Made by a program: the position numbers and the translations under genes
The notes under the pieces: generated by a model
The model's input: only the letters and a program-made list of their open reading frames with translations
Database searches by the model: none
Told to the model about the DNA's origin: nothing
Shown here: positions 18,437-27,224 of the stretch, in pieces
How the letters are laid out: every line of letters starts with the position of its first letter
How positions within the stretch are numbered: the first letter of the stretch is position 1
Origin: CADEED01 sp039931065
GTDB taxonomy: Bacteria; Pseudomonadota; Gammaproteobacteria; Steroidobacterales; Steroidobacteraceae
Assembly (NCBI GenBank): GCA_039931065.1
Contig: JBDTSP010000017.1
Location: forward strand, 21,500-85,499
Direction: 5' to 3'
Length of the DNA stretch: 64,000 nt

Positions 18437-20386
18437 TTACCGCGCGGACGTTCCAGCAACGGTCTCGAGGGCCGCCAGTTTCGCCTCGATCGCAGCGCCG
18501 AACGACCCCTCGGGATTCGAAGCGTCGATTCCCTCGGTTTTCTCGCGCTGCGCAATGCTGGCTTTCGCCGCATCGAACGCCGCGCGCAACGAAGCCGACT
18601 TCGGCAACGCATCCCGGTAAAACGCTTCGCCGAAGTAAGTGAGATCGCGGTCATTCGCGCAGCCGAAGGAGGCGCGATCGGCTGCGGCCGCCGTCAACAC
18701 GATGGTGTGGCCGTCGGCCAGCGACTCGATGAAGCTGCCGGCGTGGCAGGCCGAGATGACGATCACCTTCCAGCCGATGCCGGATTCTCGCAGCGCGTCG
18801 GCGATCTGCGCGGCGTCGAGCTCGTCCGGCATCATTCCGGCATTCGAAACCGACAGAGTCGCGTCTTCGTCGCCGTGCGACGACAAGGCCAGGAACAACA
18901 CGTCATCCGGGTCCATCACCTTGCCGAGCGACACCAGCGTGTGATTCAGCGCCCGCGCGGTCGCCAATGGATTTTTCTCGAGATCGCGCTGGTCGTTCAC
19001 CAGCAGCACCTCGCGATCGCTGGCGTCATAACGCTGTGCCACCTGTTTCGCCGCGAGCCCGATCTCCTGCGCGAACACGCGTTGCTCGCCGTATCCCGCG
19101 AAGCCGACGAAATAGACCTGCGCGCCCGGAGCTGAATGGGCCGCGATCTGCGCAAGCTGCGCGTCGATACGTGCGCGCTGGTCGAATTGCAGGTCCTCGA
19201 TACGGCGCCAGGCGTCCTGGTAGTTAGTGCCGCCCGCCAGTTCGGTGTCGTCGTCGCCGGTGTAGACCCACATTCCGGGATTGATCATGAGACGGTCCAT
19301 CGCCACGATGAACAGGAACGTGGCGGCGGCCGCCAGCAACAACGCGCGCGTCTGCACGAAGCCGGTCAACGTGCGCAGCGCCAGCTTGAAATACTGGGTC
19401 GCGTAGGCGGTCGCGGCGAGCGCCACCAGCGTGCTGATCATCCAGCGTTCCGAGAACAGGTTGAACAGCGTCGATCCGGCGATCGCGATGAGCATCGACG
19501 CGGTCACGACGAGCAGGACGCGCCGGTACTCGACCTGCGGCACGCTGAGCCGTGCGATGAGCCAGGCCAGTGCCAGTGCGCCCGCGATCACGAAGGCCAG
19601 GCCGCCCACTTCATCCAGCATGAACTGCATCGGGCCTTCGTAGACGAACCTGTCGAGCGGCAGCCAGATGACCAACGCGATCGCGCCTGACAAGGCGATG
19701 GCGCCGTCGCTGCCGACGAGCCGCGCCGCATCGGCACGCAGCAACAGCAGTTGTTTGCCCGCCGCGCCGAGTTCCTGCGCGAGCGTCAGGCGCGGTGTCG
19801 GAGGCAGCGATTCCGGCGCGGGTGGCGGGACCGAGAAATCTGAAGCGCTCACGACGGCGCTCGCGCCCGATTTCGCCTGGCCCATCAAAACACGCAGGCG
19901 TTCGGCCAGGATCGTCGTATTCAACCCACCGGAGAGGTCGCGCCCCGGCACGGTAAATGCCGATGACTGTGCCAACCAGATGAACACGTGTGTCGGCGTG
20001 CTCTCGACGGTCAGCACTTTATTCCAGCGCACGTGGCTGCTGGAGTCGCCGCGCTCGACCGCAACGCCTTCGGCGCCGAACACGAAGTGCGTCGGCCCGA
20101 AGAACAATCCGCCTGGCTTCGGCGCGCCAATTCGTTGTGCCACGACCGATTGGGCGACGCCTAACAGGAATGTGCCGAGGATGCCGACCAGGAACGCCAG
20201 CATTTCACGATCGGAGCGCGCCCAGATCATGCCTCCCAGCAACAGGGGAATCAGCAGGATGAACGGCGCCCGAACCAGGATGCGCGAGGTCTTGCCGGCT
20301 GGCGACCACAGTTGCAGCCGCACCGCACGATTAAGTGCGCGCCAGTCATCGGCGTTGAGAACCGTCGAAACCGAAAAATTTTCCAT
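18437..20386 (-). CDS. membrane protein with C13 (legumain-like, caspase-fold) peptidase domain
   Basis: 649 residues from MENFSVSTVL (ATG at 20386). The N-terminal part has two membrane helices followed by a soluble stretch (FVFGAEGVAVERG, VRWNKVLTVE) like the YcxB C-terminal domain. Five or six more helices run over about residues 215-370. The C-terminal ~250 residues are a peptidase C13 domain: His504 in ALSSHGDED and Cys547 in VISACHAGSF form the expected dyad, with a preceding QVYFVGFAGYGEQRVF strand. The active domain should be tethered to the inner membrane. Substrate and physiological role unknown. It converges on gltD; no partner gene is evident. Confidence 0.85.
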   Translation of the reverse strand: MENFSVSTVLNADDWRALNRAVRLQLWSPAGKTSRILVRAPFILLIPLLLGGMIWARSDREMLAFLVGILGTFLLGVAQSVVAQRIGAPKPGGLFFGPTHFVFGAEGVAVERGDSSSHVRWNKVLTVESTPTHVFIWLAQSSAFTVPGRDLSGGLNTTILAERLRVLMGQAKSGASAVVSASDFSVPPPAPESLPPTPRLTLAQELGAAGKQLLLLRADAARLVGSDGAIALSGAIALVIWLPLDRFVYEGPMQFMLDEVGGLAFVIAGALALAWLIARLSVPQVEYRRVLLVVTASMLIAIAGSTLFNLFSERWMISTLVALAATAYATQYFKLALRTLTGFVQTRALLLAAAATFLFIVAMDRLMINPGMWVYTGDDDTELAGGTNYQDAWRRIEDLQFDQRARIDAQLAQIAAHSAPGAQVYFVGFAGYGEQRVFAQEIGLAAKQVAQRYDASDREVLLVNDQRDLEKNPLATARALNHTLVSLGKVMDPDDVLFLALSSHGDEDATLSVSNAGMMPDELDAAQIADALRESGIGWKVIVISACHAGSFIESLADGHTIVLTAAAADRASFGCANDRDLTYFGEAFYRDALPKSASLRAAFDAAKASIAQREKTEGIDASNPEGSFGAAIEAKLAALETVAGTSAR

Positions 20387-20621
20387 GGGCGTCCGCGGGA
20401 ATCGGGGCGCTAGTGTGGCAGAAATACGCACCGCAACAGCCATCCGCGGATTCCAGGGTGACTTCCCTTTGCCTAACTACGTTCGACGCTATGCCCTCGG
20501 ACGCCGCCCGCCGGCGCTCGTGCCGCGGTGCGATCGGGTCGCTTTGGCGCAAGCGGTTGTTTGACAAGGCTTTCCGCTGCAGAATGCGCGGCGTCCGACA
20601 ACAAGAACCGGGGAGAGCGAG

Positions 20622-21191
20622 ATGACCGAACTTGCCGCGTTGTGGCTGCCGATCCTGTTAGCCGCCGTTTTCGTCCACGTGCTGAGTGCCGTCTTTCACG
20701 TCGGCCCGTTCTGGCATCGCAATGACTTCCCCAAGGTGCCCGAGGAAGACAAGGCGCGCGCCGCCATCGGGTCGCTCGGCATTCCGCCCGGGGAATACAT
20801 GTTGCCGCGCTGTGACACGCACGCGGAAATGCGGTCGCCGGAGTTCCTGCAGAAGATGAACGAGGGCCCCGTGTTGATGCTCACCGTGCGTCCGAATGGC
20901 ATGCCCGGTATGGGAGCGATGATGGGCCTGTGGTTCCTGCATCTGCTGCTGATCGCGCTGTTCGCCGGCTACATCGCCTCGCGTGCGCTCGCGCCCGGCG
21001 CCCACTACCTCGATGTGTTCCGCTACGTGGGCAGCGCCGCCTTCCTGGCGCTCGCGCTCGGGTTGCCGGTCAACTCGATCTGGTACTCCCGCAAGTGGAG
21101 CACCACGCTCAAGCTGATGTTCGACGGCCTGATCTACAGCCTGATGATGGCGGGCGTATTCGGCTGGCTGTGGCCGAAGGTCGCGATGTAA
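20622..21191 (+). CDS. inner-membrane protein, unknown function
   Basis: 189 residues; a strong ribosome site (GGGGAGAG) precedes the ATG. One N-terminal helix (LWLPILLAAVFVHVLSAVFH), a soluble stretch with KVPEEDKARAAIGSLGIPPGEYMLPRCD (about 39-66), then three C-terminal helices. The GEYMLPRC segment and the overall layout suggest a conserved family, but I cannot name it. Its transcript runs towards the efflux pump gene through the 31-bp repeat C. Confidence 0.7.
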   Translation: MTELAALWLPILLAAVFVHVLSAVFHVGPFWHRNDFPKVPEEDKARAAIGSLGIPPGEYMLPRCDTHAEMRSPEFLQKMNEGPVLMLTVRPNGMPGMGAMMGLWFLHLLLIALFAGYIASRALAPGAHYLDVFRYVGSAAFLALALGLPVNSIWYSRKWSTTLKLMFDGLIYSLMMAGVFGWLWPKVAM

Positions 21192-21197
21192 GAGAGC

Positions 21198-21290
21198 GGT
21201 GTCAGGCGGGGAAAGTCGGGATAACGCGAGTAGGGACATATACTCGTGCGAGGCAATCGCGCGTTATCCCGACTTTCCCCGCCTGACACC
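21198..21290. repeat. 31-bp perfect inverted repeat C
   Basis: Arms at 21198-21228 and 21260-21290 are exact reverse complements (31 bp) around a 31-base loop; the outer end reads GGTGTCAGGCGGGG. It begins 7 bases after one gene and contains the last codons and stop of the convergent efflux gene. The arm sequence differs from families A and B. Confidence 0.9.
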
Positions 21291-22502
21291 ACTCACCGCG
21301 CGCGCGCAGATCAGCACGCAGCAGAACACCAGCACTCCCGACACCAGGTACGGCGCGCCGGGAAATATCACCGGCGCATCCGCCTTCGAAAAATAGCTGA
21401 ACGTCTGCGTCATGAAGATCGGCGACACCACTGCCGCGACGCTCGCGATGCTGGCGTTCGCGCCCTGCAGCTCTCCTTGCGCGGTCGGCCCGGCCTGCTT
21501 GGACATCACGCTCTGCACCGCCGGATTTGCGATGCCGCCGAGCGAGCCGATCGCGAGCGCGGCGTAGATCATCCACCCCTGCGACGCGAACGCGTATCCC
21601 AAAAACCCGATCGTCATCATTCCAAAACCCAGCAGGATCGAGCGCCGCTCACCGAGCCTCGGCACGACCACGCCCGTCAGACCCCCCATCACGATCACGG
21701 TCATGATTCCCACGAACGTGAGCGACAGGCCCATCTGCGCCGGCGTCCAGTTGAACTTGTACTGCGTGTAGAACATCCACACGGCCGGCAGCGAGTCGTG
21801 CGCGATCTGGTACAGGAACATCGCGAACAACAACCCCGCAACCATGGGTAGATGGGCGAGGCTCTTGAACGCGCCGAACGGATTCGCGCGTTTCCACTCG
21901 AACTTCCGCCGCCTTTCCACCGGCAACGACTCCGGCAACGCGAACAATCCAAACGCCACGTTCGCGAGCGCAAGCCCGGCGGCCACGAAAAACGGCGCAC
22001 GCGGATCGATGTGCTCCGCCACGAATCCGCCGATCACCGGCCCGAGCGTGAAACCGCAGCCCCAGGCCGCGCCGATGAAACCGAAATTCTTGGCGCGATT
22101 GCTGTCGTCGCTGATGTCGCCGATGTACGCACCCGCCGCCGAGAACGACGCGCCGAACACGCCGGCGAAGGCGCGGCCGATGAACAGCCACAACATGGAC
22201 GTCGCCAATCCGGTCAGCAGGAAATCCACGCCGAACGCGAACAACGACGCGAGCAGCAGGGGCCGCCGGCCGAACCGGTCGCTCAGGTTGCCGAACACGG
22301 GCGCCATGAAGAACTGCAGCAGCGCGTACACCGCCATCAGGTATCCGCTCCAGTCGGCCGCTGTGCTGACGGGTTCGCCGGTCAACTGCATGATCACCGA
22401 GGGCAGTGACGGGATGATGATTCCGAAGCCCAGGCTGTCGATGAATACAGACAGCAGGACGAAGGTGAGCGCAGCGCGGGATGAGGTCATGGGGGCCGGC
22501 AT
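21264..22502 (-). CDS. TetA/TCR-type MFS efflux transporter
   Basis: 412 residues, 12 membrane helices. TM1 is FVLLSVFIDSLGFGIIIPSLP, and the MFS loop 2-3 motif is GNLSDRFGRRPLLLASL, as in Tet(A)-like proton-driven drug exporters. Chromosomal TetA-like pumps often have other or unknown substrates, so tetracycline resistance should not be assumed. No TetR gene is adjacent. The last ten residues (VSGVRRGKSG) and the stop fall within repeat C. Start Met1 or Met5 (MTSSRAALT). Confidence 0.9.
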   Translation of the reverse strand: MPAPMTSSRAALTFVLLSVFIDSLGFGIIIPSLPSVIMQLTGEPVSTAADWSGYLMAVYALLQFFMAPVFGNLSDRFGRRPLLLASLFAFGVDFLLTGLATSMLWLFIGRAFAGVFGASFSAAGAYIGDISDDSNRAKNFGFIGAAWGCGFTLGPVIGGFVAEHIDPRAPFFVAAGLALANVAFGLFALPESLPVERRRKFEWKRANPFGAFKSLAHLPMVAGLLFAMFLYQIAHDSLPAVWMFYTQYKFNWTPAQMGLSLTFVGIMTVIVMGGLTGVVVPRLGERRSILLGFGMMTIGFLGYAFASQGWMIYAALAIGSLGGIANPAVQSVMSKQAGPTAQGELQGANASIASVAAVVSPIFMTQTFSYFSKADAPVIFPGAPYLVSGVLVFCCVLICARAVSGVRRGKSG

Positions 22503-22534
22503 TCTCCGGTATATGTAAGGCCCCGTGCTAGCCT

Positions 22535-22561
22535 TGCATCCGCTTTCGCCTACACAGCGTA
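22535..22561 (+). promoter_or_regulatory. candidate ECF-type promoter of the sigma factor gene
   Basis: TGCATCC (22535-22541), a 16-base spacer and CGTA (22558-22561), 9 bases before the ATG. ECF promoters often pair an NNATCC-like -35 with a CGTA-like -10, and sigma genes next to their anti-sigma are usually autoregulated. The same TGCATCC-N16-CGTA layout occurs at 18327-18353. Confidence 0.45.
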
Positions 22562-22570
22562 GAACTTTCC

Positions 22571-23131
22571 ATGAACCGGATAGACAGCCTGCCCGAAGGA
22601 GTCGAGCTCGCCCAGCTGTTGCAGCGCTGTGCCGCCCGCGATTCGACCGCTTTCCGGTCGCTGTACGACAAGACCTCGCCGATCCTGTTCGCGCGCCTGT
22701 TGCGCATGCTGCGCCGGCGCAGCGTTGCCGAAGAAGCCCTGCAGGACGTCTATGTCCGCATCTGGGAGCGGGCCGCGCAGTTCGAAGCGCACCGCGGGCG
22801 TGCGCTCGCCTGGATGGTGACCATCGCGCGTTACTGCGCCATCGATCTCATGCGCCGCGAGCGCATGACGCTGGTCGGTGACGACGCGCTGAACGAAATT
22901 CCCGACGAATCCGCTTCCGACTCGATAGAAAAACCTAACAACTTCGACCATTGCATCGGCCAGCTCAACGACAACACCCGCAAATGCCTGACCTTGGCCT
23001 TCGTCGAGGGACGCTCGCACGATGAAATCGCGCGCGTCACCGCGAACCCGCTGGGCAGCGTCAAGAGCTGGATACGCCGTGGCCTCTTGAGTCTCAAGGA
23101 ATGTCTCTCCTCCGAGAGGCAGCCCACGTGA
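22571..23131 (+). CDS. ECF sigma-70 factor
   Basis: 186 residues with sigma region 2 (TAFRSLYDKTSPILFARLLRM, AEEALQDVYVRIWERA) and region 4 (CLTLAFVEGRSHDEIARVTANPLGSVKSWIRRGLLSLKE). No regions 1 or 3, as expected for ECF factors. Its last four bases overlap the start of an RskA-type anti-sigma gene (GTGA). Together they form a sigma/anti-sigma unit probably controlling envelope functions; the secreted DUF11 protein just downstream is an obvious candidate target. Confidence 0.95.
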   Translation: MNRIDSLPEGVELAQLLQRCAARDSTAFRSLYDKTSPILFARLLRMLRRRSVAEEALQDVYVRIWERAAQFEAHRGRALAWMVTIARYCAIDLMRRERMTLVGDDALNEIPDESASDSIEKPNNFDHCIGQLNDNTRKCLTLAFVEGRSHDEIARVTANPLGSVKSWIRRGLLSLKECLSSERQPT

Positions 23132-23820
23132 AGACTTCCAACCGTGAACTACTCGACCGCCTCGCGGCGGAATACGTACTCGGTACTCTGCGATTCCGCG
23201 CACGCCGCCGCTTCGAGCGCTGGCTGCTGTCGCCGCAGGTGGGGGCATTAGTGAAGGCTTGGGAAGAAAGGCTCGCGGGCCTCGAACCGCGACTCGAACC
23301 GGTCGCGCCGCCCGCCACCGTCTGGAGCGGCATCGAGACCCGCCTCGAGCTGCGCAAACTCGCGCGCTCGCCGGTCTCGCGTTATCTCGCCATCGCCGCG
23401 TCGCTGCTGTTCTTCGCGATGCTCGGCGTGTTCGCGGTCTACAAGGGACCGGGCACGGTCGTAACGACGCCGCAACTGGCCGTCACGCAGAAGGCGTTCA
23501 TCGAAGCGGATCCGCAGACTATCTACTGGCGTGTCGAGCTCCTCGGCAAAAACCAGGAGCTCAGCATGCACGTGCACGTGGTGCACGACCTGCCGCCGGG
23601 CAGGGCGCTCGAGTTGTGGGCCCTGACTGCAAGCGGTACGCCGGTCTCCCTGGGCCTGCTTCCCGCCACCGGTGACCACCATCGGGTGCTGAACGCCGCA
23701 CAGCGGGCCGCGCTCGATGGGGCCAAGCAACTGGCGGTGAGCCTCGAGCCTGTGGGAGGCTCTCCTACAGGCCTTCCGACCGGTCCCGTGCTGCACGTCG
23801 CGCCGCTCCAGGCGGTGTGA
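23128..23820 (+). CDS. RskA-family anti-sigma factor
   Basis: 230 residues from the GTG at 23128, which overlaps the sigma stop and has GAGAGG 8 bases upstream; an ATG at 23101 is the alternative start. An N-terminal cytoplasmic zinc-less anti-sigma region (LLDRLAAEYVLGTLRFRARRRFERWL), one membrane helix (YLAIAASLLFFAMLGVFAVY, about residues 87-106) and a periplasmic RskA domain with the typical ALELWALTASGTPVSLGLLP. It holds the upstream sigma factor inactive until a signal releases it. A REP-like palindrome near the 3' end encodes PVGGSPTGLP. Confidence 0.93.
   Translation: MKTSNRELLDRLAAEYVLGTLRFRARRRFERWLLSPQVGALVKAWEERLAGLEPRLEPVAPPATVWSGIETRLELRKLARSPVSRYLAIAASLLFFAMLGVFAVYKGPGTVVTTPQLAVTQKAFIEADPQTIYWRVELLGKNQELSMHVHVVHDLPPGRALELWALTASGTPVSLGLLPATGDHHRVLNAAQRAALDGAKQLAVSLEPVGGSPTGLPTGPVLHVAPLQAV
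23748..23772. repeat. small REP-like palindrome inside the anti-sigma gene
   Basis: GCCTGTGGGAG, three-base loop, CTCCTACAGGC: 11-bp arms with one G-U-compatible mismatch. The TGTGGGAG/CTCCTACA form is common in pseudomonad and xanthomonad REP elements. It stays in frame. Confidence 0.6.
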
Positions 23821-23908
23821 ACTCGTTCGCAATCCGGGACTTACGTGCGGCCGCATTATGAGAGGCGTGCACAGTCGCATTGCAGCGTGAATTCTTAATA
23901 TTGGGCCC

Positions 23909-26900
23909 ATGAGAGAGCCGTCGGTCAGCGGCATCCGCGGCCTTAACGCCCGCGGATGTCTTTTTGCGTTGCTGGTGCTTGCGCTGTTCGGCGCGGACAC
24001 GGCGTTCGCGCAGACCATTTCGCTCTACAAGCGCGATACCGGCCGCATCAACTTCGTGACCACCGGCGGTTCGCTGCGCAACGCACCGAACGTCACCAAC
24101 GCCTGCACGATCAACACCACCAGCACGCAGTCGCTCTCGGGCATTCCCGCCACGCGCACGGTCCGCAGCGCGTACCTGTACTGGGGCGCGTCGGGTGATA
24201 CCGCCGATACGAGCGTCACGCTGAACGGCACCGCCGTCACCGCGTCACGCACCTTCGCGCGCACCTTCAACAACGGCACCGACTTCAATTTCTTCGGCGC
24301 CTTCGCCGACGTCACCAGTCTGGTCACCGGCAACGGCAGTTTCACGTTTGGTGGACTCACCGTGAATACCGGTGGGCCGTGGTGCGGATCGCAGGCCGTG
24401 GTCGGCGGCTGGTCGCTGGTCGTGGTGTACGAGGGCGCGGCTGAACGTCTGCGCGCCATCAACATCTACGACGGCCTCGACTATTTTTACGGCAGCCAGG
24501 TGACGCAGACGCCGAGTGGCTTCCGCGTGCCGTCCACGAACATCGACGGCCGCGTCGCGGTTTTCACGCTCGAAGGCGATCCGCAGAACTCCACCGCGTC
24601 GGGCGGCTTCGGTGAGGCGCTGCGCTTCAACGGCACGTTGCTCGACGACGGCCTCGTGCCCGCGAACAGCGACCCGACGGTGCAGCAGTTCGACGGCACC
24701 ATCAGCACGCAGGGCAGTGTCACCAGCTACGGCGTCGACGTCGACCAGTACGACGTGAGCGCGATGTTGTCGCCCGGCCAGACCAGCGCCACGACGGTTT
24801 ATTCCGCGGGCGCCGATCTGGTGCTGCTGATGGCGCAAGTCGTCAGCGCGACCTCCGATCCGGCGGTGGATCTGGCCATCACCAAGACTCACAGCGGCAC
24901 ATTCATTTCGGGCGGCACCGGGCAGTACACGATCACCGTGTCGAACGGCTCCGGCCCGAACATCGAACGCGAAGACAACACCGTCACGGTGACCGACACC
25001 TTGCCGGCCGGGCTGACGTTCAATTCCGCGAGCGGCACCGGCTGGACCTGCGGCGCCGTCGCGCAGGTTGTCACCTGCACGCATCCGCCCATTCTCAATG
25101 AAGGCACATCGTTCCCGCCGATCACGCTGACCGTGAACGTGCTGGAAGCCGCTGCCGCGTCCGTGACCAACAGCGCCACCGTGACCACCCCCAGCTACGA
25201 CTCGGACACGGCTAACAACACCGTCACCGACGTGACGGCGACGATCGATCCGAACCTGTCGACCTCGACCAAGAGCGTGGTCGATCTCAACGGCGGCGAA
25301 GCATCGCCCGGCGACACGCTGCGTTACACGGTGACGCTGACCGAATCGGGCGGCGGCCAGGCGATCAACGTCACGATGACCGACTCGGTTCCGGTCAACA
25401 CGACCTTCGGCGGATTCGTATCGATTCCCGCCGGCGCGGCCAGCGCGTTTGCGGCCGCGCCGGCGGGCGACAATCTGCTGGGCCTGCTGACCGTTTCCGG
25501 CATCACCGTGCCGGCAAACGGGTCGGTGACCGTGGTGTTCGACGTGACGGTTGCCAGCGTTTCGCCGGGCGCGCAGATCGACAACGAAGCCACGGTCAAC
25601 AATCCCAACGGGCCGGACGCCACGCCCGCCGCGCCGCAGGTGATCGTGAATCCGTCGTTGCTTCCGGGCAGCGGCACCAAACAGCTCTATCTGTGGAGTG
25701 CGCCGTTGCAGTTGTCGCGCACTCGTCCGACCGGCACCCATGCCGTGCAGACCATCAACGGCAACAACCAGTCGCTCAGCTTCACGATCACGCCCGCGCT
25801 GCAGAAGGCCCTGACGCTGAACCCGGGCACTTTCGCGGTAAACCTTTTGCTGGCGCGGACCGGCACCACCTCGACCACCAGCAGCCGCACAGTGACGGTG
25901 ACCCTGTCGAACTCCGCGCTCGGCACCATCGGCAGCGATTCGCTGAACTTCACATCGGGTGCGGTCACGATGCGGACCTTCACGCTCAATACTGGCGGTG
26001 TGACCGCGCCTGTGGGCTCGACCTTCACGCTGGTGGTGAACAACAACAGCGGCAACACCGGCAACCGCAGCGTGAGCCTCACGCCGTATGCGGGGGCCAA
26101 CTACTCGCGCGTCGATCTCAATAGCGCGACCGTCATCAATGTCGACAGCGTGCAGACCTTCAGCGCGGCCTTCAACGGCGGCGTCGCGCAGACGACTTTC
26201 TACCCGGGCGCAAACGTGTTCGTGCGCGCCACCGTGAGCGATCCGTTCGGCAGTTTCGACATTTCGAGCACGACGATCAGCGTCATCGATCCGACCGGAA
26301 CGACCGTGGTCACGAGCGCTCCCATGATTGCGCAGGGCGCGCCGGCCACCTGCAATTCGACCAGCGCGGCGACCTGCGTCTATCAATATCAATATGCGGT
26401 GCCGGCATCACCGATACCACCCCTCGGCGTTTACACCGTGCGCGTCACCGGTAACGAAGGTGCGGAGGGCACGATCACCGATCTTGGCGTCGGCACGTTC
26501 ACGGTGGCGATACCGCAGCCGTCCATCACCCTGGTGAAGTCATCGACCGTGCTGTCGGATCCTACCGGCAGCGCCACACCGAAGCGCATTCCGCTGGCGG
26601 TGGTTCAGTACGACATCTCCGTTACGAACAGCGGTCCGGGCACGGTGGATGCGAATACGCTCGTGATCACCGATCCGCTGCCGACCGGCACCACGATGTA
26701 CGTCTCGACGACGCCGGCGAATCCGGTGGTGTTCGTGAACGGCACAACGGCAAGTGGCCTCACGTTTGTTTACGCGAGCAACGTGGCGTATTCGAACGTG
26801 GGCGCGAGCGGGCCGTGGACGTATGCGCCGGTGCCCGATGTGAACGGCTTCGACGCGAACGTGAAGGCTGTGCGCGTTTCGCCGGGCGGAATCATGAGTG

Positions 26901-26956
26901 CCGCGGGCACGGGCAATCCGTCGTTCACGATTCAATTCCGGGTGCGGATAAATTAA
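23909..26956 (+). CDS. large secreted DUF11-repeat protein
   Basis: 1015 residues. A signal peptide (GCLFALLVLALFGADTAFAQ) precedes an N-terminal ~290-residue region with VRSAYLYWGASGDTADTSVTLNG and WSLVVVYEGAAERLRAINIYDG, like the DUF3344-type head of such proteins. At least two DUF11 (CARDB-like) domains follow, with DLAITKTHSGTFISGGTGQYTITVSN and TVTVTDTLPAGLTFNSASG, and later STSTKSVVDLNGGEASPGDTLRYTV. The composition is Thr/Ser/Asn/Gly-rich as in surface proteins. No C-terminal sorting signal is visible. Probably exported to the cell surface or medium; function unknown. It lies 88 bases after the anti-sigma gene. Confidence 0.85.
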   Translation: MREPSVSGIRGLNARGCLFALLVLALFGADTAFAQTISLYKRDTGRINFVTTGGSLRNAPNVTNACTINTTSTQSLSGIPATRTVRSAYLYWGASGDTADTSVTLNGTAVTASRTFARTFNNGTDFNFFGAFADVTSLVTGNGSFTFGGLTVNTGGPWCGSQAVVGGWSLVVVYEGAAERLRAINIYDGLDYFYGSQVTQTPSGFRVPSTNIDGRVAVFTLEGDPQNSTASGGFGEALRFNGTLLDDGLVPANSDPTVQQFDGTISTQGSVTSYGVDVDQYDVSAMLSPGQTSATTVYSAGADLVLLMAQVVSATSDPAVDLAITKTHSGTFISGGTGQYTITVSNGSGPNIEREDNTVTVTDTLPAGLTFNSASGTGWTCGAVAQVVTCTHPPILNEGTSFPPITLTVNVLEAAAASVTNSATVTTPSYDSDTANNTVTDVTATIDPNLSTSTKSVVDLNGGEASPGDTLRYTVTLTESGGGQAINVTMTDSVPVNTTFGGFVSIPAGAASAFAAAPAGDNLLGLLTVSGITVPANGSVTVVFDVTVASVSPGAQIDNEATVNNPNGPDATPAAPQVIVNPSLLPGSGTKQLYLWSAPLQLSRTRPTGTHAVQTINGNNQSLSFTITPALQKALTLNPGTFAVNLLLARTGTTSTTSSRTVTVTLSNSALGTIGSDSLNFTSGAVTMRTFTLNTGGVTAPVGSTFTLVVNNNSGNTGNRSVSLTPYAGANYSRVDLNSATVINVDSVQTFSAAFNGGVAQTTFYPGANVFVRATVSDPFGSFDISSTTISVIDPTGTTVVTSAPMIAQGAPATCNSTSAATCVYQYQYAVPASPIPPLGVYTVRVTGNEGAEGTITDLGVGTFTVAIPQPSITLVKSSTVLSDPTGSATPKRIPLAVVQYDISVTNSGPGTVDANTLVITDPLPTGTTMYVSTTPANPVVFVNGTTASGLTFVYASNVAYSNVGASGPWTYAPVPDVNGFDANVKAVRVSPGGIMSAAGTGNPSFTIQFRVRIN

Positions 26957-27101
26957 GTCCGCCCACCAGGGTTTTTGCCCTCGATTGCACCGGATGAATG
27001 CGATTTCGGCACGAGTGCACTCATCCTGGGACGTCACTTTCCAGACGGGGTGTCAAAAAGCGGATTTACGCCGGTTCCGGCCGAATCCGGGGATTTCCGA
27101 G

Positions 27102-27118
27102 TTGGCACGGCGATTGCT
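27102..27118 (+). promoter_or_regulatory. consensus sigma-54 (RpoN) promoter
   Basis: TTGGCACGGCGATTGCT matches the sigma-54 consensus YTGGCACG-N4-TTGCW at every fixed position. It is preceded by 145 bases without a gene (26957-27101), room for an enhancer-binding protein, though I cannot identify a specific activator site. No protein start lies just downstream; instead a short stretch ends in a strong terminator at 27179-27218. Confidence 0.8.
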
Positions 27119-27128
27119 TTATCTAAAT

Positions 27129-27218
27129 CGTCTGCGGAATGTTCTCCTCCCCCCTCGTGAGACTTTTTGCTGGACAGAACGCGTACAGGAACGGAAGGGC
27201 CTGTACGCGTTTTTTTTT
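27129..27218 (+). ncRNA. candidate sigma-54-dependent small RNA
   Basis: About 90 nt, from the start predicted 12 bases after the sigma-54 -12 element to the end of the T run. The 5' half holds a pyrimidine tract CTCCTCCCCCC (about 27141-27151), complementary to ribosome-binding sites. A GTTCT/AGAAC pairing (about 27135 with 27176) could display it in a loop. The 3' end is a perfect 11-bp hairpin with nine Ts. No open reading frame of note. The layout (sigma-54 promoter, C-rich loop, Rho-independent end) suits a trans-acting regulator, but expression is unproven and the family is not one I recognise. Confidence 0.6.
27179..27218 (+). terminator. Rho-independent terminator
   Basis: Perfect 11-bp stem ACGCGTACAGG/CCTGTACGCGT with a 10-base loop, followed by nine Ts (27210-27218). 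Confidence 0.92.
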
Positions 27219-27224
27219 GGAGAG

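Noticed and set aside
21264..22502. Tetracycline resistance determinant
   Set aside because: TetA-like family, but no tetR and no mobile context; substrate cannot be inferred.
24245..26392. A 715-codon minus-strand frame across the DUF11 gene
   Set aside because: Arg/Gly-rich shadow of the Thr-rich plus-strand gene, which has a signal peptide and DUF11 domains.
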